DNA of 64,000 nt from Cordylochernes scorpioides (Eukaryota > Arthropoda > Arachnida > Pseudoscorpiones > Chernetidae). This document shows, piece after piece, positions 43,534 through 53,771 of this stretch. Below the pieces are notes generated by a model, which was not told where the DNA came from, ran no database searches, and saw nothing but the letters and a program-made list of their open reading frames with translations. The DNA is taken from NCBI GenBank assembly GCA_030710605.1, contig CP092880.1:9910072-9974071 (forward strand), given 5' to 3'. Positions within the stretch are counted from its first letter, which is position 1; the number at the start of each line of letters is the position of its first letter. Both the position numbers and the translations under genes were made by a program.

Positions 43534-44427
43534 CGATACTACAAGTCCTTCCCACCAAACACCAATGTCCGGCCCAACTCTACAAGTTCATCCCACCAAA
43601 CACCAATGTCCGGCCCAACTCTACAAGTCCATCCCACCAAACACCAATGTCCGGCCCAACTCTACAAGTCCATCCCACCAAACACCAATGTCCGGCCCAA
43701 CTCTACAAGTCCTTCCCACCAAACACCAATGTCCGGCCCAACTCTACAAGTCCATCCCACCAAACATCAATGTCCGGCCCAACTCTACAAGTCCTTCCCA
43801 CCAAACACCAATGTCCGGCCCAACGCTACAAGTCCTTCCCACCAAACACCAATGTCCGGCCCAACTCTACAAGTCCATCCTACCAAACATCAATGTCCGG
43901 CCCAACTCTACAAGTCCTTCCCACCAAACACCAATGTCCGGCCCAACGCTACAAGTCCTTCCCACCAAACACCAATGTCCGGCCCAACTCTACAAGTCCA
44001 TCCCACCAAACATCAATGTCCGGCCCAACTCTACAAGTCCTTCCCACCAAACACCAATGTCCGGCCCAACGCTACAAGTCCTTCCCACCAAACACCAATG
44101 TCCGGCCCAACTCTACAAGTCCATCCCACCAAACACCAATGTCCGGCCCAACTCTACAAGTCCATCCCACCAAACACCAATGTCCGGCCCAACGCTACAA
44201 GTCCTTCCCACCAAACACCAATGTCCGGCCCAACACTACAAGTCCTTCCCACCAAACATCAATGTCCGGCCCAACACTACAAGTCCTTCCCACCAAACAC
44301 CAATGTCCGGCCCAACACTACAAGTCCTTCCCACCAAACACCAATGTCCGGCCCAACACTACAAGTCCTTCCCACCAAACACCAATGTCCGGCCCAACAC
44401 TACAAGTCCTTCCCACCAAACACCAAC
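43534..44427 (+). repeat. 41-bp minisatellite, about 21 units
   Basis: The unit is about ctacaagtccwtcccaccaa + acaycaatgtccggcccaac + t. Units differ at a few sites: ctaca versus gctac/actac, cca versus ctt after agtc, and cac versus cat. Variants cluster, and the right-hand units all carry the aacactacaag form, indicating local expansion. Because 41 is not a multiple of three and the unit has no stop, all three plus frames stay open for about 300 codons. I regard these as by-products, not a gene. It lies 174 bp beyond the NCKIPSD stop, probably in or next to its 3' UTR. Confidence 0.95.
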
Positions 44428-44600
44428 AGGAAAAAGGGACTAAGTGAGATAATACATAAGTATAAACAAACAAATGGTAATGACCTATATTAAAAAGTGT
44501 AATTAAAGTACTGAATTATGTAGTGTGTGAATTAGAGAGATACATCCAACCAACAAAACAACAACAAAACTTTGGCAAAAGACAACTTGGTAACAGAATG

Positions 44601-44780
44601 CTAGAAGTAGGTCAGGAGGGGACAGAAGTGGTCCAAGATTCCCATCTCCTCCGCTGTGGTGTCCTCGTGGGTCCGCAGCTGTGAAACCAGCTGCTGGATC
44701 TGCTCCAGCCGGTGCTGGTGCTCCTCATACGATGGCAGCAGCATCACCCGGAAGGCCAGTTCCAGATATACCACCCGGTT
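44601..44780 (-). CDS. NCKIPSD: NCKIPSD last coding exon
   Basis: Acceptor CTGGTGACAG|AAC, phase 0; 59 codons and TAG (44601-44603). Reads NRVVYLELAFRVMLLPSYEE, HQHRLEQIQQLVSQL, then EMGILDHFCPLLTYF. This matches the family segment after LSPGD (an EYL-L-H-HRL-pattern) and ends the protein. Codon use is GC-rich compared with the flanks, as expected of real coding sequence. Confidence 0.88.
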   Translation of the reverse strand, partial: NRVVYLELAFRVMLLPSYEEHQHRLEQIQQLVSQLRTHEDTTAEEMGILDHFCPLLTYF

Positions 44781-44870
44781 CTGTCACCAGGCATTACACC
44801 TTAGTACCAAAAAGATGGTTTTAGGAAAATTTTGATGTTTTGTCAACCAAAATTCCCCTACTCATTTATA

Positions 44871-45148
44871 ATAAAAGAAATAAGACCTAATCCAAATAAT
44901 TTATTAGTGTGTGACGTTTCGGCAACAACATTGTCACCATCATCAGACAAAAGAATAAATGAGAAAAAATATTACAGCAAGTTCTTATATAGTCCTGTTA
45001 TAAGAACTTGCTGTAATATTTTTTCTCATTTATTCTTTTGTCTGATGATGGTGACAATGTTGTTGCCGAAACGTCACACACTAATAAATTATTAGGATTA
45101 GGTCTTATTTCTTTTATTATAATCTATAATCCAAATTGTGCTTTATCA
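44871..45148. mobile_element. Foldback element FB-B copy with TSD
   Basis: Intact arms, with a longer inverted centre (ttacagcaagttcttata / tataagaacttgctgtaa). Flanked by CTACTCATTTATA (44858-44870 and 45149-45161). The one-sided tail is at the right. It sits in the last NCKIPSD intron. Confidence 0.9.
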
Positions 45149-45204
45149 CTACTCATTTATATATGGTTCCCCTTCTCTAGAAGCCATAGAGAGAAAGATG
45201 TGTG

Positions 45205-45475
45205 GTGGCACTTATCCATAGTATTCCATGATTATCATGATGGGTAGTGAGTGACAGCTTTTACTGTAAATGCACTACATGTCTACAAATGTAGAGAGCA
45301 ATTTGACTTTTGCACTTACAAGTGTGTCAAAGCCCCGTTTGGCTAATTGCACTCAGTGGTGGGGTTGAATTTTTGCAAGATAGGGGGCCATTGAAGAAAT
45401 TTTTTTACAATATAGGATCCAATCCTGGTTCGCAGTTGTCAAAAACTGACAGTTCACACCACTCCTTCACCAGTG
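45205..45475 (-). mobile_element. SINE-C copy (diverged)
   Basis: Minus-strand body ccgtttggctaattgcactc, ggtggggttgaatttttgca and a head with mutated box B (ccaatcctggttcgc). Confidence 0.8.
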
Positions 45476-45777
45476 ATATGTTCAATAATATCATAGTATG
45501 TGATATTATATAATTGAATTGATTACAAATTATCTGTTGGAATCCTCCGTTATTTTGATGAGGAACTTCGAGCCACTGGAATGTATAAGGATCAGGCTGG
45601 GCTGGGCCAAAAATATAACCATGTGCAAATATCAGAGGATTTCAATAGATGATCTTTAGAATGATCCAAATGCATTGTCATTAAGGTAGTTCATAGGATT
45701 GCTCAACTTTTCCAAGTTATTCCAACTATTCCAAGCTTTCGCCTATTTATACCTGATGTGGTTAGAATTCATTGTAC

Positions 45778-45950
45778 AGTAGAACCTCCCTGTAGAGGAC
45801 ACCTAATTACAGAGCTGAAGTGTCCTTTAGGGAGAGGTGTCCTCTTACCGGAGAGTTGCATAATAGTAAAAATTATAATTTTGGTGATGAAAACTGTCCT
45901 TTGTAGAGAAGTGTTCTCTAGCGCGAGTGTCCTCTCATAGAGGTTCTACA
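45778..45950 (+). mobile_element. MITE-A copy
   Basis: cagtagaacctccctgtaga to catagaggttctac, followed by agaac instead of TA at the right. Confidence 0.8.
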
Positions 45951-46289
45951 GAACTATAATGATGTTTTGCCCATCACCATATCATCAGAGTGTAGGTTTA
46001 TTGAACCCAGCTTCCTTAGAAGCCTATATTATGGAACCTAATTCCTTGTTGATACATGGTGCTGTCTTCCATAAGAGGTGATGCTGACACTTTACTAAGC
46101 ACCCTGGTCAATTCTGTATAACCATTTTTGTAGAAACAAGAATTCATAAAAAATTGGCTTCAGAAAATGTGAAAAAGACATAATCAGATTATTGGTAAAA
46201 GCAATGAGATTAAAAAGTAATATGTGCTGATATGGTCAAAGAAATATCACACAAAGTAGGATCTCAAAATGACACCTTTTTGTAACAGA

Positions 46290-46410
46290 AACTTGGTTAT
46301 AACATAATCCCAATATAACACAATCCCAAGTTTTAAATTCAATCATTTTAACTGTGGTTATAACAACATCATAACTTGATCTCAAGTGATGTTATAATAA
46401 GGGATATAAA
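46290..46410. repeat. Decayed pogo-like sequence
   Basis: Repeated ttataaca motifs (aacttggttataacataatc, gtggttataacaacatcata) resemble the subterminal repeats of the 58145 element. No intact ends. Confidence 0.4.
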
Positions 46411-46458
46411 AAAATTTCTGTGAGTGCCAATTCCCTTATTATAAACGAACACAAAACA

Positions 46459-46638
46459 ATGATAAAGCACAATTTGAATTATAGATTATAGGTACAAGAA
46501 AATAAGACCTAATCCAAATAAATTAATAGTGTGTGACATTTCGGTAATAAGACTTTTACCGAAATGTCACACACTATTAATTTATTTGGATTAGGTCTTA
46601 TTTTCTTGTACCTATAATCTATAATTCAAATTGTGCTT
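46459..46638. mobile_element. FB-B copy with two tails
   Basis: Unusually symmetric: aaagcacaatttgaattata at the left and tataattcaaattgtgcttt at the right, with a shortened centre in which the hammerhead-like hairpins are almost lost (gtaataagacttttac). Nearly perfect 90-bp arms. Confidence 0.85.
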
Positions 46639-46639
46639 T

Positions 46640-47392
46640 TGGAGGAGTCTCCTTAATCTGAAGGTAAGAAACATATGGCATGGGTAGTTATTAGGTTGTA
46701 TTTACAACTTGATACTATACAAGAAATATGCAAAAACCTGAAAAATAATTGAATTTGCATAATTTACATTGAGAGAGGTTTCAGAGAAAAAGTATAATAC
46801 AAATTGATAACTCTCACTCACTGTTGGAATCATCCTTATTTGTGTACGTCAAGAGTTTCCCCAGAAAGACTTCCTATAGGTATGATGGCAGGAGGAAAAT
46901 TCAGAATAAAACGAAAGACTTAAAACCTAACCCTGAATAATATCAAATTGGGGTATTCCTGAATAGAATTGCTTCTGTCAACACCACAGCTTGAAAGGCT
47001 CCACCAGATGATGGGGGGGGGGGGGTTCCTTCCAATCCACCCCATTATCAACCTTCAAGACACAATGTTTCTGTAGAACATCTGTATAGGCCTGCATCCA
47101 TCTACATTACACCAAGTAATTAAATAAAAATGACTTTATAGGTGTGTGTAGGCATGTATAAAGAGAGAAATAGTTGAAAAAGTTCTCTGTACATTGTCTA
47201 ATGCAACATCTCTGCTTACAAAAATGTTGTTAAATCAGCCCTTCACTCTTGGCTTCCATTGGCTGGTCCTCTCTTTCTCTCTGACAGGTCTATAAAACCC
47301 TTGGATTCAATGACATCGGTTATTTCTTTGTTGGACCTCTCACCTTGCTCCAATGCCACCATCACCTGTCCAGTACCCAGCTATACACCCAC
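46640..47392. other. NCKIPSD intron sequence
   Basis: G-run at 47010-47025; otherwise unique sequence with no exon signal. No repeat family recognised. Confidence 0.45.
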
Positions 47393-47571
47393 CTGATGTC
47401 CAGGAGAGAGGTCATTGATCTGCCGCACAATGATGTCCAGCAGCACCTTGATGTCATTGAGGTAGAAGAGGTGGTCAGTCTGGGTGGAGCTGAGCAGCTC
47501 AGTGAGCAGCTTCAGTACAGAGTTGGGGGCTGACTCCACCTCAGGGTGGGGCACCAGCTTGGTGGGGTCCA
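47393..47571 (-). CDS. NCKIPSD: NCKIPSD exon (leucine-rich domain)
   Basis: Acceptor ACATCCCAG|TGG, donor CATCAG|GTGGGT. 179 nt completing a split Leu codon, then DPTKLVPHPEVESAPNSVLK, LLTELLSSTQTDHLFYLND, IKVLLDIIVRQINDLSPGH. The YLND-x3-LLDIIVRQI-DLSPG block is the family signature (Y-ND-x3-L-DI-R-DL). A sense SINE tail ends about 43 nt upstream of the acceptor, leaving only a weak polypyrimidine tract. Confidence 0.93.
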
Positions 47572-47613
47572 CTGGGATGTACATCATGGAGGGTGTCAAC
47601 ATTCTGTTTTTAT

Positions 47614-47715
47614 TATTATTATCCCTATTACACATGGTATAGGCCATGATAATCATGGTGGGTAAGAAGTTATTAACTGCTTTTACTCTATATGCACCAC
47701 GTGTCTACACACTTA
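47614..47715 (-). repeat. SINE-C tail fragment next to exon
   Basis: ttattattatccctattaca, ccatgataatcatggtgggt. Sense to NCKIPSD. Confidence 0.8.
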
Positions 47716-47844
47716 CCAATGAACATTATATTTACATATACACACTATATACAACAAAAGTCAGACTTTCACCAAAGTGTGACTGGATCATGGTGCCATG
47801 ATCAACGAAAGCTGCACCCCTACACCCCATTCCGTGAGATCAGA

Positions 47845-47902
47845 GCTTGAGGAGCATAAACTCATGGAATTCGTATAATCTTTACACAAGGGGATAAGAA
47901 AT
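47845..47902 (+). repeat. LINE 3' end (40203 family)
   Basis: cttgaggagcataaactcat to acaaggggataagaaatgat. Confidence 0.75.
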
Positions 47903-47904
47903 GA

Positions 47905-48487
47905 TATATACAACAAAACCTCCATTGAGAGACCACTTTTTTGTAAACACGAACCAGTTCAGGATGGTAAAAAAACAACTAAGAAAGCAAGGAGGTCAAT
48001 CCCATGAATAGGGAATAGGGGACTGACCACTTCTATTTACATACTATTGTATGCATGAACATATAAAACATGGCACCAGCTCTATGTTATTTGGACTTAT
48101 CTCCCTAGCTATAACAACTTGACTTGGGACCCAGAGTAACCATGGTTAAAACAACCCATGTTTAAAACAAACAATTAGAACGAGGTTACACTATACTTGT
48201 CTTGGTTTGTTCTTGTTTACTTCACCTATATTTGACATGGCAGCCAGTTAGTCATTGCATGTATCATGTTGTGAAGGATCTCATTCAACTCAACATTACT
48301 GGTCTCAAACCATTAGCAATGGTCAGGAGATAAATTTCTTTCTGAACACAATTGTAAAGTAAACAATACCTTGATCTATTCCAAACTCTGATAAACCTCC
48401 AGGAAAGAGTAACCATGGGGTTTTAGCCAATATCTCTCTCTCTATTGAGACTTCTAACTAGAGATTCTCTCTTATATAAATGTAAAA
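47905..48487. other. NCKIPSD intron sequence
   Basis: No exon signal. A decayed pogo-like stretch is possible at 48105-48195 (taaccatggttaaaacaacc, gaacgaggttac). Confidence 0.4.
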
Positions 48488-48908
48488 ATTCTATATACAG
48501 TTACGAGCGTCATGCGTTCTTAATCAATTCTTCAGTTTTCATCTCTGTCACCGTTTGCTTTTTTTTTTTGGAATGACGCTCTCCTATTGGTTGGCTACAA
48601 TCACGCCACCTTTGTTCCCCCCCCCCCCCACTCGTTTTTTGGTTTTTGTAACTATTGTGTTGGAGCGGGTCGCTCCTTAAATAAATGCATATATTAGTTA
48701 ATAACCAAATGGAATCCTCTCTTTCTTTTTCCCAGTAAGAGACGCCTACGGAAGCCAACAGTACATAGACAGATAAAGCACATAGGCTATAGTTATTAAC
48801 TAACATATGCATTTATTTAAGGCGCCAATTTATAATTGTAACAAATAGTATTTGAATCAAAACATTCAATCGGGTAAAACACGGGCGTTGCCCGGGTCAT
48901 TCGGCTAG
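48488..48908 (+). mobile_element. Helitron-like element HEL-F, copy 4
   Basis: Full copy from ttctatatacagttacgagc to the CGGGCGTTGCCCG hairpin, 10-nt spacer and CTAG|T. The same internal inverted repeat as copy 1. Adjacent bases are A/T, consistent with insertion at an AT site. Confidence 0.75.
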
Positions 48909-49107
48909 TAAATTCTAACTGGAAGAATGAATGATAGGTGACATTCTGTGGAGATGAAGTCACTTGCATCTCCACTAAATATCATTTTAATAAAGAACAA
49001 TGTTTACTTGGTGAAATATTGATTTAAAAAATCTAAATAGAGCTTTGCATCCTGCAGTAGCATGATCAGGTGATGTCACTATCTTCATTTTAGGTTAGTT
49101 TCAAAGT

Positions 49108-49273
49108 TTTTTTAAAAAAAGTTTTAAAGGAAAAACACTAGAACAGGAAAAACTATGTACTATTGCTACTGTGTACTATTGCTACCATTACCAAAGTTTT
49201 TTTAAAAAGAGTTTTAAAGGAAAAACACTAGAACAGGAACAACTATGTAGCAGTGTGTACTATTGCTACCATT
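49108..49273 (+). repeat. 82-bp direct duplication
   Basis: ccaaagttttttta...gttttaaaggaaaaacacta...gaacaggaa-aactatgta and gtgtactattgctacc occur twice head to tail, differing at a few bases. Recent local duplication. Confidence 0.85.
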
Positions 49274-49613
49274 TCTGAAATCTACAAGTTTTCCTACTTG
49301 AAGGAGATCCACCTCTTTTACCAACCAGGAGATATAGGAGATAAATCAATGAAATTGTTTCAGCATTTGGATTTTAGATCTTCATTCACTCCCGCACCGT
49401 GTCAAAGTGGTCTTTAAGGTATGTGGAAAAGATCTTGAAATATGAGAACAGGAGATATCTGCTTTGTGACTAGAGAGACTGAATGTTACCAAGTCTCCCT
49501 TTAAGGTCCATGGGAAAGTGAAAAAAAAAAAGGTATATAAAAGCATATAGGATTAATAAATATAATAATTTTATTCCTGTATTTTTTTTTATATATGATT
49601 TTTTAATACAGTA

Positions 49614-49735
49614 GAACCTCCATGAGAGGACACCTCTCTACAAAGGACGGTTTTCATTTGAAAATTTACCATTTTTACTATTTAGAAACTCTCCGGTAAA
49701 AAGGACACCTCTCCCTAAAGGACACTGGCTCTGCA
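49614..49735 (-). mobile_element. MITE-A copy, right end missing
   Basis: cagtagaacctccatgagag to gacactggctctgcaaa. Confidence 0.8.
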
Positions 49736-49847
49736 AATTTGAAATCACCATCTGTGAGATGAAACATATTATCAAAATTTTGTTATTTTAATATCTATAA
49801 ATTAGGTTTTTTTATAAGGGTAGTTTGCTATTTTAAAAATTGCAAAG

Positions 49848-49942
49848 TTTGTTATAACGATGGTATTTTCAATGGAATGGCCTTTGGTTCATTGTAAGGG
49901 AAAGTTTGCTATATCCGAGGTTCGTATTAGCAAGGTTTTACT
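49848..49942. repeat. Pogo/Tigger-like end
   Basis: tttgttataacgatggtatt, ttgctatatccgaggttcgt, gcaaggttttactg: one end of an element related to 58145-59442. Confidence 0.6.
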
Positions 49943-49976
49943 GATTTAGCATTTTTTTTTCAAAAATTTTATATAG

Positions 49977-50265
49977 TACACCTATCCCTTGATTTACATG
50001 GTAGATACGTTTTCCTGAGAAAAACGTGTAAATCAGGGGATAGGTGTACACAGAAATAAAAATAAAATGCATTGACAGGTTAAAATATGTAGTCAGCACA
50101 TAAGCTCGGGATTCCTCGTGAGATGTGTACACAGCGCATGTGTTCAATCACAGTAGCATTTAGTATAGTGCGATAAAAAAAAAAAAAAAAAAGACTTATT
50201 TGGAAAACCGTGTAAAAGCGAAAACGTGTAAAACAAGTACCGTGTATATCGGGGGATAGGTGTAA
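49977..50265. mobile_element. TA-flanked MITE with CACCTATCCC termini
   Basis: Left CACCTATCCCTTGATTTAC, right (inverted) CACCTATCCCCCGATATAC, both next to TA. A complete inverted copy of the left end also lies inside (50030-50049), so the first 75 bp form a hairpin by themselves. Internal aacgtgtaaaa motifs recur. No transposase. Confidence 0.75.
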
Positions 50266-50311
50266 ATATTTTTTCTATATAGATAATGTACATTGGCCTT
50301 AAAGTTATAAA

Positions 50312-50660
50312 ATAGAATCCCTCCATGAGAGGACAATCCCGATAGAGGACACATCTTTAAAAAGGAAAATTTTATCACCGAAATTACCATTTTAAAAAAT
50401 TGCGGCTCTCTAAATGATACACAAAGACATTCACATATCTTTCATGACGGAGGGATACCTTTAAGGGGATTTTCCTTTCCCGGTTGTAAGACTACTCGCA
50501 CAAGTTAGAATACTTTCAAGTTTTTTTTTAGAGAAAACCACACCAAGATGGTCTGCGGTGAGGACCCGATTTGTACCTTCTGTAATTCAAAACTAAAAAA
50601 ATGAAATCACTCACTCTCTAAAGGATACTTTAGCTCAATTAGGAGAGAGAAGTTCAACTG
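50312..50660 (-). mobile_element. Diverged MITE-A interrupted by LINE piece
   Basis: Left half at 50312-50421 (gaatccctccatgagaggac, ccgaaattaccatttt) and right half at 50614-50660 (ctctaaaggatactttagct, gttcaactgga), separated by the LINE fragment at 50422-50613. Confidence 0.65.
50422..50613 (+). pseudogene. Internal LINE ORF2 fragment
   Basis: A 190-bp piece matching codons of the LINE at 29742 on the opposite strand: KDIHISFMTEGYL, then FPFPVVRLLAQVRILS (frame broken), REN, then GEDPICTFCNSKL. It has neither the 3' tail nor TSDs, so it was not inserted by normal LINE retroposition. It resembles captured filler DNA inside a MITE. Confidence 0.8.
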
Positions 50661-50682
50661 GACATATGAGGTGGAAGCTTAC

Positions 50683-50883
50683 ATTCCCGATTGACAAGGA
50701 AGATGAGTTTTTCTGTGAGAATGCGGGCCTCGGAGCGGGAGCTGAGTAGCTCCACCAGGGGATGGGGTTTTTGGGAGAAGTGGAGGTTGAAGGCCAGGAG
50801 GACAGCCAAGGCCCTGTCGCTGTATTCCTCATTGTCCTCCATTACTCTGTAAACTGCCTCCAGGAACCTCTGGTCAAACTGGG
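50683..50883 (-). CDS. NCKIPSD: NCKIPSD exon
   Basis: Acceptor TGTGTGTGCAG|CCC, donor GGGAAT|GTAAGC; enters in phase 1 and leaves in phase 1. Reads AQFDQRFLEAVYRVMEDNEE, YSDRALAVLLAFNLHFSQKP, LVELLSSRSEARILTEKLIF, LVNRE. L-LLAFNLH followed by KLI-LVNR matches the family. A hammerhead element begins only 25 nt upstream of the acceptor. Confidence 0.93.
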
Positions 50884-50907
50884 CTGCACACACACATACT
50901 GGGGAAT

Positions 50908-51196
50908 TAAAAATAAAGAAAGCATATCCTGACTAGGAGCACATGTGCTTTTCAGAAGGCAGAGCGCCATCTGGTGGAACAGAAATCAACTATTCATTGA
51001 TTTAACCTGTTCCCTGATATTTGGCCAACCCAATTTCTTGACAAATCAAGAAAAGCCATCAACGAACGTGTTTCGCGCTGTTGGCGCTCGTCAGCGTGGA
51101 GTAGGCTGTACCACTGGGACCAAAAATCTTTTTGGTCCCAGTGGCTTCCTGAAAAACCAAGAAATGGGTATTTAAGGCCAAACTTGCATAAATAAC
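50908..51196 (-). mobile_element. Hammerhead retroelement RZ-D1 in NCKIPSD intron
   Basis: 289-bp insertion with exact 10-bp duplication ACTGGGGAAT (50898-50907 and 51197-51206). Sense strand is the minus strand, the same as NCKIPSD. Contains the hammerhead at 51060-51099 and the family blocks ttggccaacccaatttcttg and gcagagcgccatctggtgga. Confidence 0.9.
51060..51099 (-). ncRNA. Type I hammerhead ribozyme, sense to NCKIPSD
   Basis: Minus strand: CCACG, CTGACGA, stem II GCGC-CAACA-GCGC, GAAAC, AC, GTT, CGTTG. The core is complete, stem II perfect, and stem I has a single G-U pair. In the pre-mRNA it lies about 180 nt upstream of the 50883 exon. Confidence 0.87.
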
Positions 51197-51345
51197 ACTG
51201 GGGAATACACTCTTCTTTAGATTTTTATCACCAGTGCAGTAAGGAATTGTCATTTAGAAACATTCCCACTAAAATGGTAATGAAAACAGATACCACCTAC
51301 TTTAGTTGAAAGACTCTTATTATAATATAAACATAGAACCTCCCT

Positions 51346-51544
51346 GATAAAGCACAATTTGGATTATAGATTATAATAAAAGAAAACAAGACCTAATCCA
51401 AATAATTTATTAGTGTGTGACGTTTCGGCAACAACATTGTCACCATCATCAGACATTTATTCTTTTGTCTGATGATGGTGACAATGTTGTTGCCGAAACG
51501 TCACACACTAATAAATTATTTGGATTAGGTCTTGTTTTCTTTTA
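51346..51544. mobile_element. Foldback element FB-B (nested 1)
   Basis: The tail is at the left (ataaagcacaatttggatta), opposite to its neighbour. Arms are nearly perfect and the centre is only cattta. TSD ATAGAACCTCCCT versus atagaacccccct. Confidence 0.9.
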
Positions 51545-51644
51545 ATAGAACCCCCCTGTAAAGGACATCTAATTGCAAAGCCAAAATACCCTTTAGGGAG
51601 AGGTGTCCTCTTACCAGAGAGTTGCTAAATTGTAAAAATGGTCA

Positions 51645-51871
51645 TAAAAGAAAATAAGACCTAATCCAAATAATTTATTAGTGTGTGACGTTTCGGCAAA
51701 AACATTGTCATCATCATCAGACAAAAGAATTTAAAAAAAAAAATGATTTTTTTATTCTTTTGTCTGATGATGGTGACAATGTTGTTGCCGAAACGTCACA
51801 CACTAATAAATTATTTGGATTAGGTCTTATTTTCTTTTATTATAAGCTATAATCTAAATTGTGCTTTATCA
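51645..51871. mobile_element. Foldback element FB-B (nested 2)
   Basis: The tail is at the right. TSD GTAAAAATGGTCA versus gtaaaaattgtca. Confidence 0.9.
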
Positions 51872-52192
51872 GTAAAAATTGTCATTTTGCAAATGAAAAC
51901 TGTTCTTTATAGAGAGGTGTCCTCTAGCGTGAGTGTTCTCTCATGGAGGTTCTACTGTATTATTATATAATAAATTATTTAAAGATTATTTAAAAATAAT
52001 GCAAATGCAATCCATGGATATCATAAGCAGAGCCAGAATTTATACTTTTAGTGATGGATAAAATGGTGACATGATGTTGGGACTTACTCCTGCAAGGTTG
52101 TATGTCCATCCTTCCACACCAATATATGGGACATACAACAAGCTGCACTTCCACAATGTGGAAATCAATGCATTAATCTTCCCAAGATCACA

Positions 52193-52514
52193 GTTTTTTT
52201 TTTTTTTTGCTTATTCCTAGTACATGTGGTACAGGCCATGATAACCATGGTGAGTAGAAGTAGGCGACTGCTTTTATTGTAAGTGCACCACATGTCTGCA
52301 CACATGAAAAGCAGTTCGACTTTTGCACTTAAAAATGTGCCAGAGCCCCATTTGGTTACTTGCACTCGCTGGTGGGGATGGACTTTTGCAAGAATCGGGG
52401 GTCATTGGAGCATTTTTTTTTTTAAATCGGGAAAAAAAGTAACCAAGGCAGGAATTAAACCTGAGTCGTAGCAGTTGAAAACCAACGGTTTAGACCATCC
52501 TTCCATCGACCCTC
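52193..52514 (-). mobile_element. SINE-C full-length copy
   Basis: Poly-T/tail at left (ttgcttattcctagtacatg), head at right (gaaaaccaacggtttagacc, atcgaccctc). Box B mutated (gaattaaacctgag). Confidence 0.88.
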
Positions 52515-52810
52515 ATCACACGTAGACACAAGATCACAGTAGGATGGTGCGCCAAAGATATGAAAGTTAGTGAAGAGGTCTTAAACATGATGGCGAAGGA
52601 TCTTTCATAAATGATTCAGAAGAGAGAACCAGCAAGTTTGGACTGGCACTGGATAAAGGCATTACTGGAGGGAAGACATTGAGGAGGAAGGCTGAGAATG
52701 GATTTCATGAACAATTTCGGGAGAAGACTTTATAATGTCATCAAACAACTGGCCCTAGAAAGAATGCTCTGGGAGGTCAGGAATACTGCCAACCTCGGCT
52801 GGCTGAAGAT

Positions 52811-53060
52811 ATACACACACACACACACACACAAAAACCTTTATTAAGACACACAGGTCTTACAGAGGATTCTCCTTGGGGTTACAAGACGGAGAAATCT
52901 ATGAAAGTGGGAAATATACAAAGGGGTAAAAATGGAGAAAGATTATATACACATGATAAATATATACAGGTTATTATTTGAATGATCTTATGGAAAATAA
53001 GAATATGGATTTGGAAAAAAAAAAAAAAATTGGAAATATGGATGGAAGAAGTGGAGAGCG
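52811..53060 (-). repeat. (CA)n and LINE 3'-end fragment
   Basis: Alternating CA at 52811-52833, then aaaacctttattaagacaca and ggattctccttgg, a minus-strand LINE 3' end of the 29501 type with AATAAA in sense to NCKIPSD. Confidence 0.65.
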
Positions 53061-53107
53061 AAAAGAGAAAAAAACGGCTGGCTGAAGATATATCAAGGAG
53101 GACTTAC

Positions 53108-53188
53108 CATAAATGGTCTGAGGGGGCTGGACTCCAGTACTGAAGAGCAAAATGAGGACAAGACAGCTGTACTCAAACATCTCTATGT
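53108..53188 (-). CDS. NCKIPSD: NCKIPSD short exon (81 nt)
   Basis: Acceptor GTGTTCCAG|ACA, donor TATG|GTAAGT; phase 1 in and 1 out. Reads (D)IEMFEYSCLVLILLFSTG, VQPPQTIY. Its length and hydrophobic LVLILLFS match the family segment between LARQL and the next helix (a CYSALVLAMVFS-like stretch in vertebrates). Too short to be seen without its neighbours. Confidence 0.87.
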
Positions 53189-53530
53189 CTGGAACACATC
53201 AATCAGCTATAGCAGATTACTTACAAGGAGAGTGTACAAGAAAGACTCTTTAACAAGTCTTTACTACAAAGATATGATATATAAGCGTGCAGAAAATTAT
53301 AATTAACAGACCCTTTCATATTTAAAAAGACAAAAAAATATTAAACTTTTTATATATCAAAATATAAATTTGGTTTTAAAAAATATGAATGCCATTTTAG
53401 TTTTCACACTATACTTTTTTTCTATGAGTCTCAAGATACAAAGGGTATATTGTACTGAGATGAGACAAAACAAAATTGATAGAGATGAAGTGTTTACTGG
53501 AGGAAATACCATCCATCAAACATGGACATC

Positions 53531-53769
53531 AATATTGAGTAAAATTAATCATTCCTCCAGGAAAAAGTCTTTTCAAAACATTTTTATTGTTCTCTAGCTT
53601 TCGGGCACGGACGTCCTTCTACAGGAGAAAACCTGGTATAATAATAATATTAACATTATTATACCAGGTTTTCTCCTGTAGAAGGACGTCCGTGCCCAAA
53701 AGCTAGAGAATAAAATTGTTTTGAAAAGACACTTTTCCCTGGAGGAATGATTAATTTTACTCAATATTG
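53531..53769. mobile_element. Perfect-type palindrome P6
   Basis: About 118-bp arms: aatattgagtaaaattaatc on the left and its complement at the right end, with tctccaggaaaaag/cttttccctggagg and aaaacctggtataataataa around the centre. On the outward strand each arm reads CTGTAGAAGGACGTCCGTGC and then CCCGAAAGC, weakly resembling a hammerhead arm. Confidence 0.8.
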
Positions 53770-53771
53770 AT

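Larger units (their letters stand above)
51326..51958 (+). mobile_element. MITE-A carrying two nested FB-B elements
   Basis: MITE-A pieces at 51333-51345, 51545-51644 and 51872-51958 (ending ggaggttctactg + TA) join into one normal copy when two FB-B insertions (51346-51544, 51645-51871) are removed. Their duplications are 13 bp each with one mismatch. Confidence 0.9.

Noticed and set aside
43476..44493. Three overlapping open frames of about 300 codons
   Set aside because: They are the three readings of a 41-bp stop-free tandem repeat; no start context, no domain, and identical peptides in each frame.
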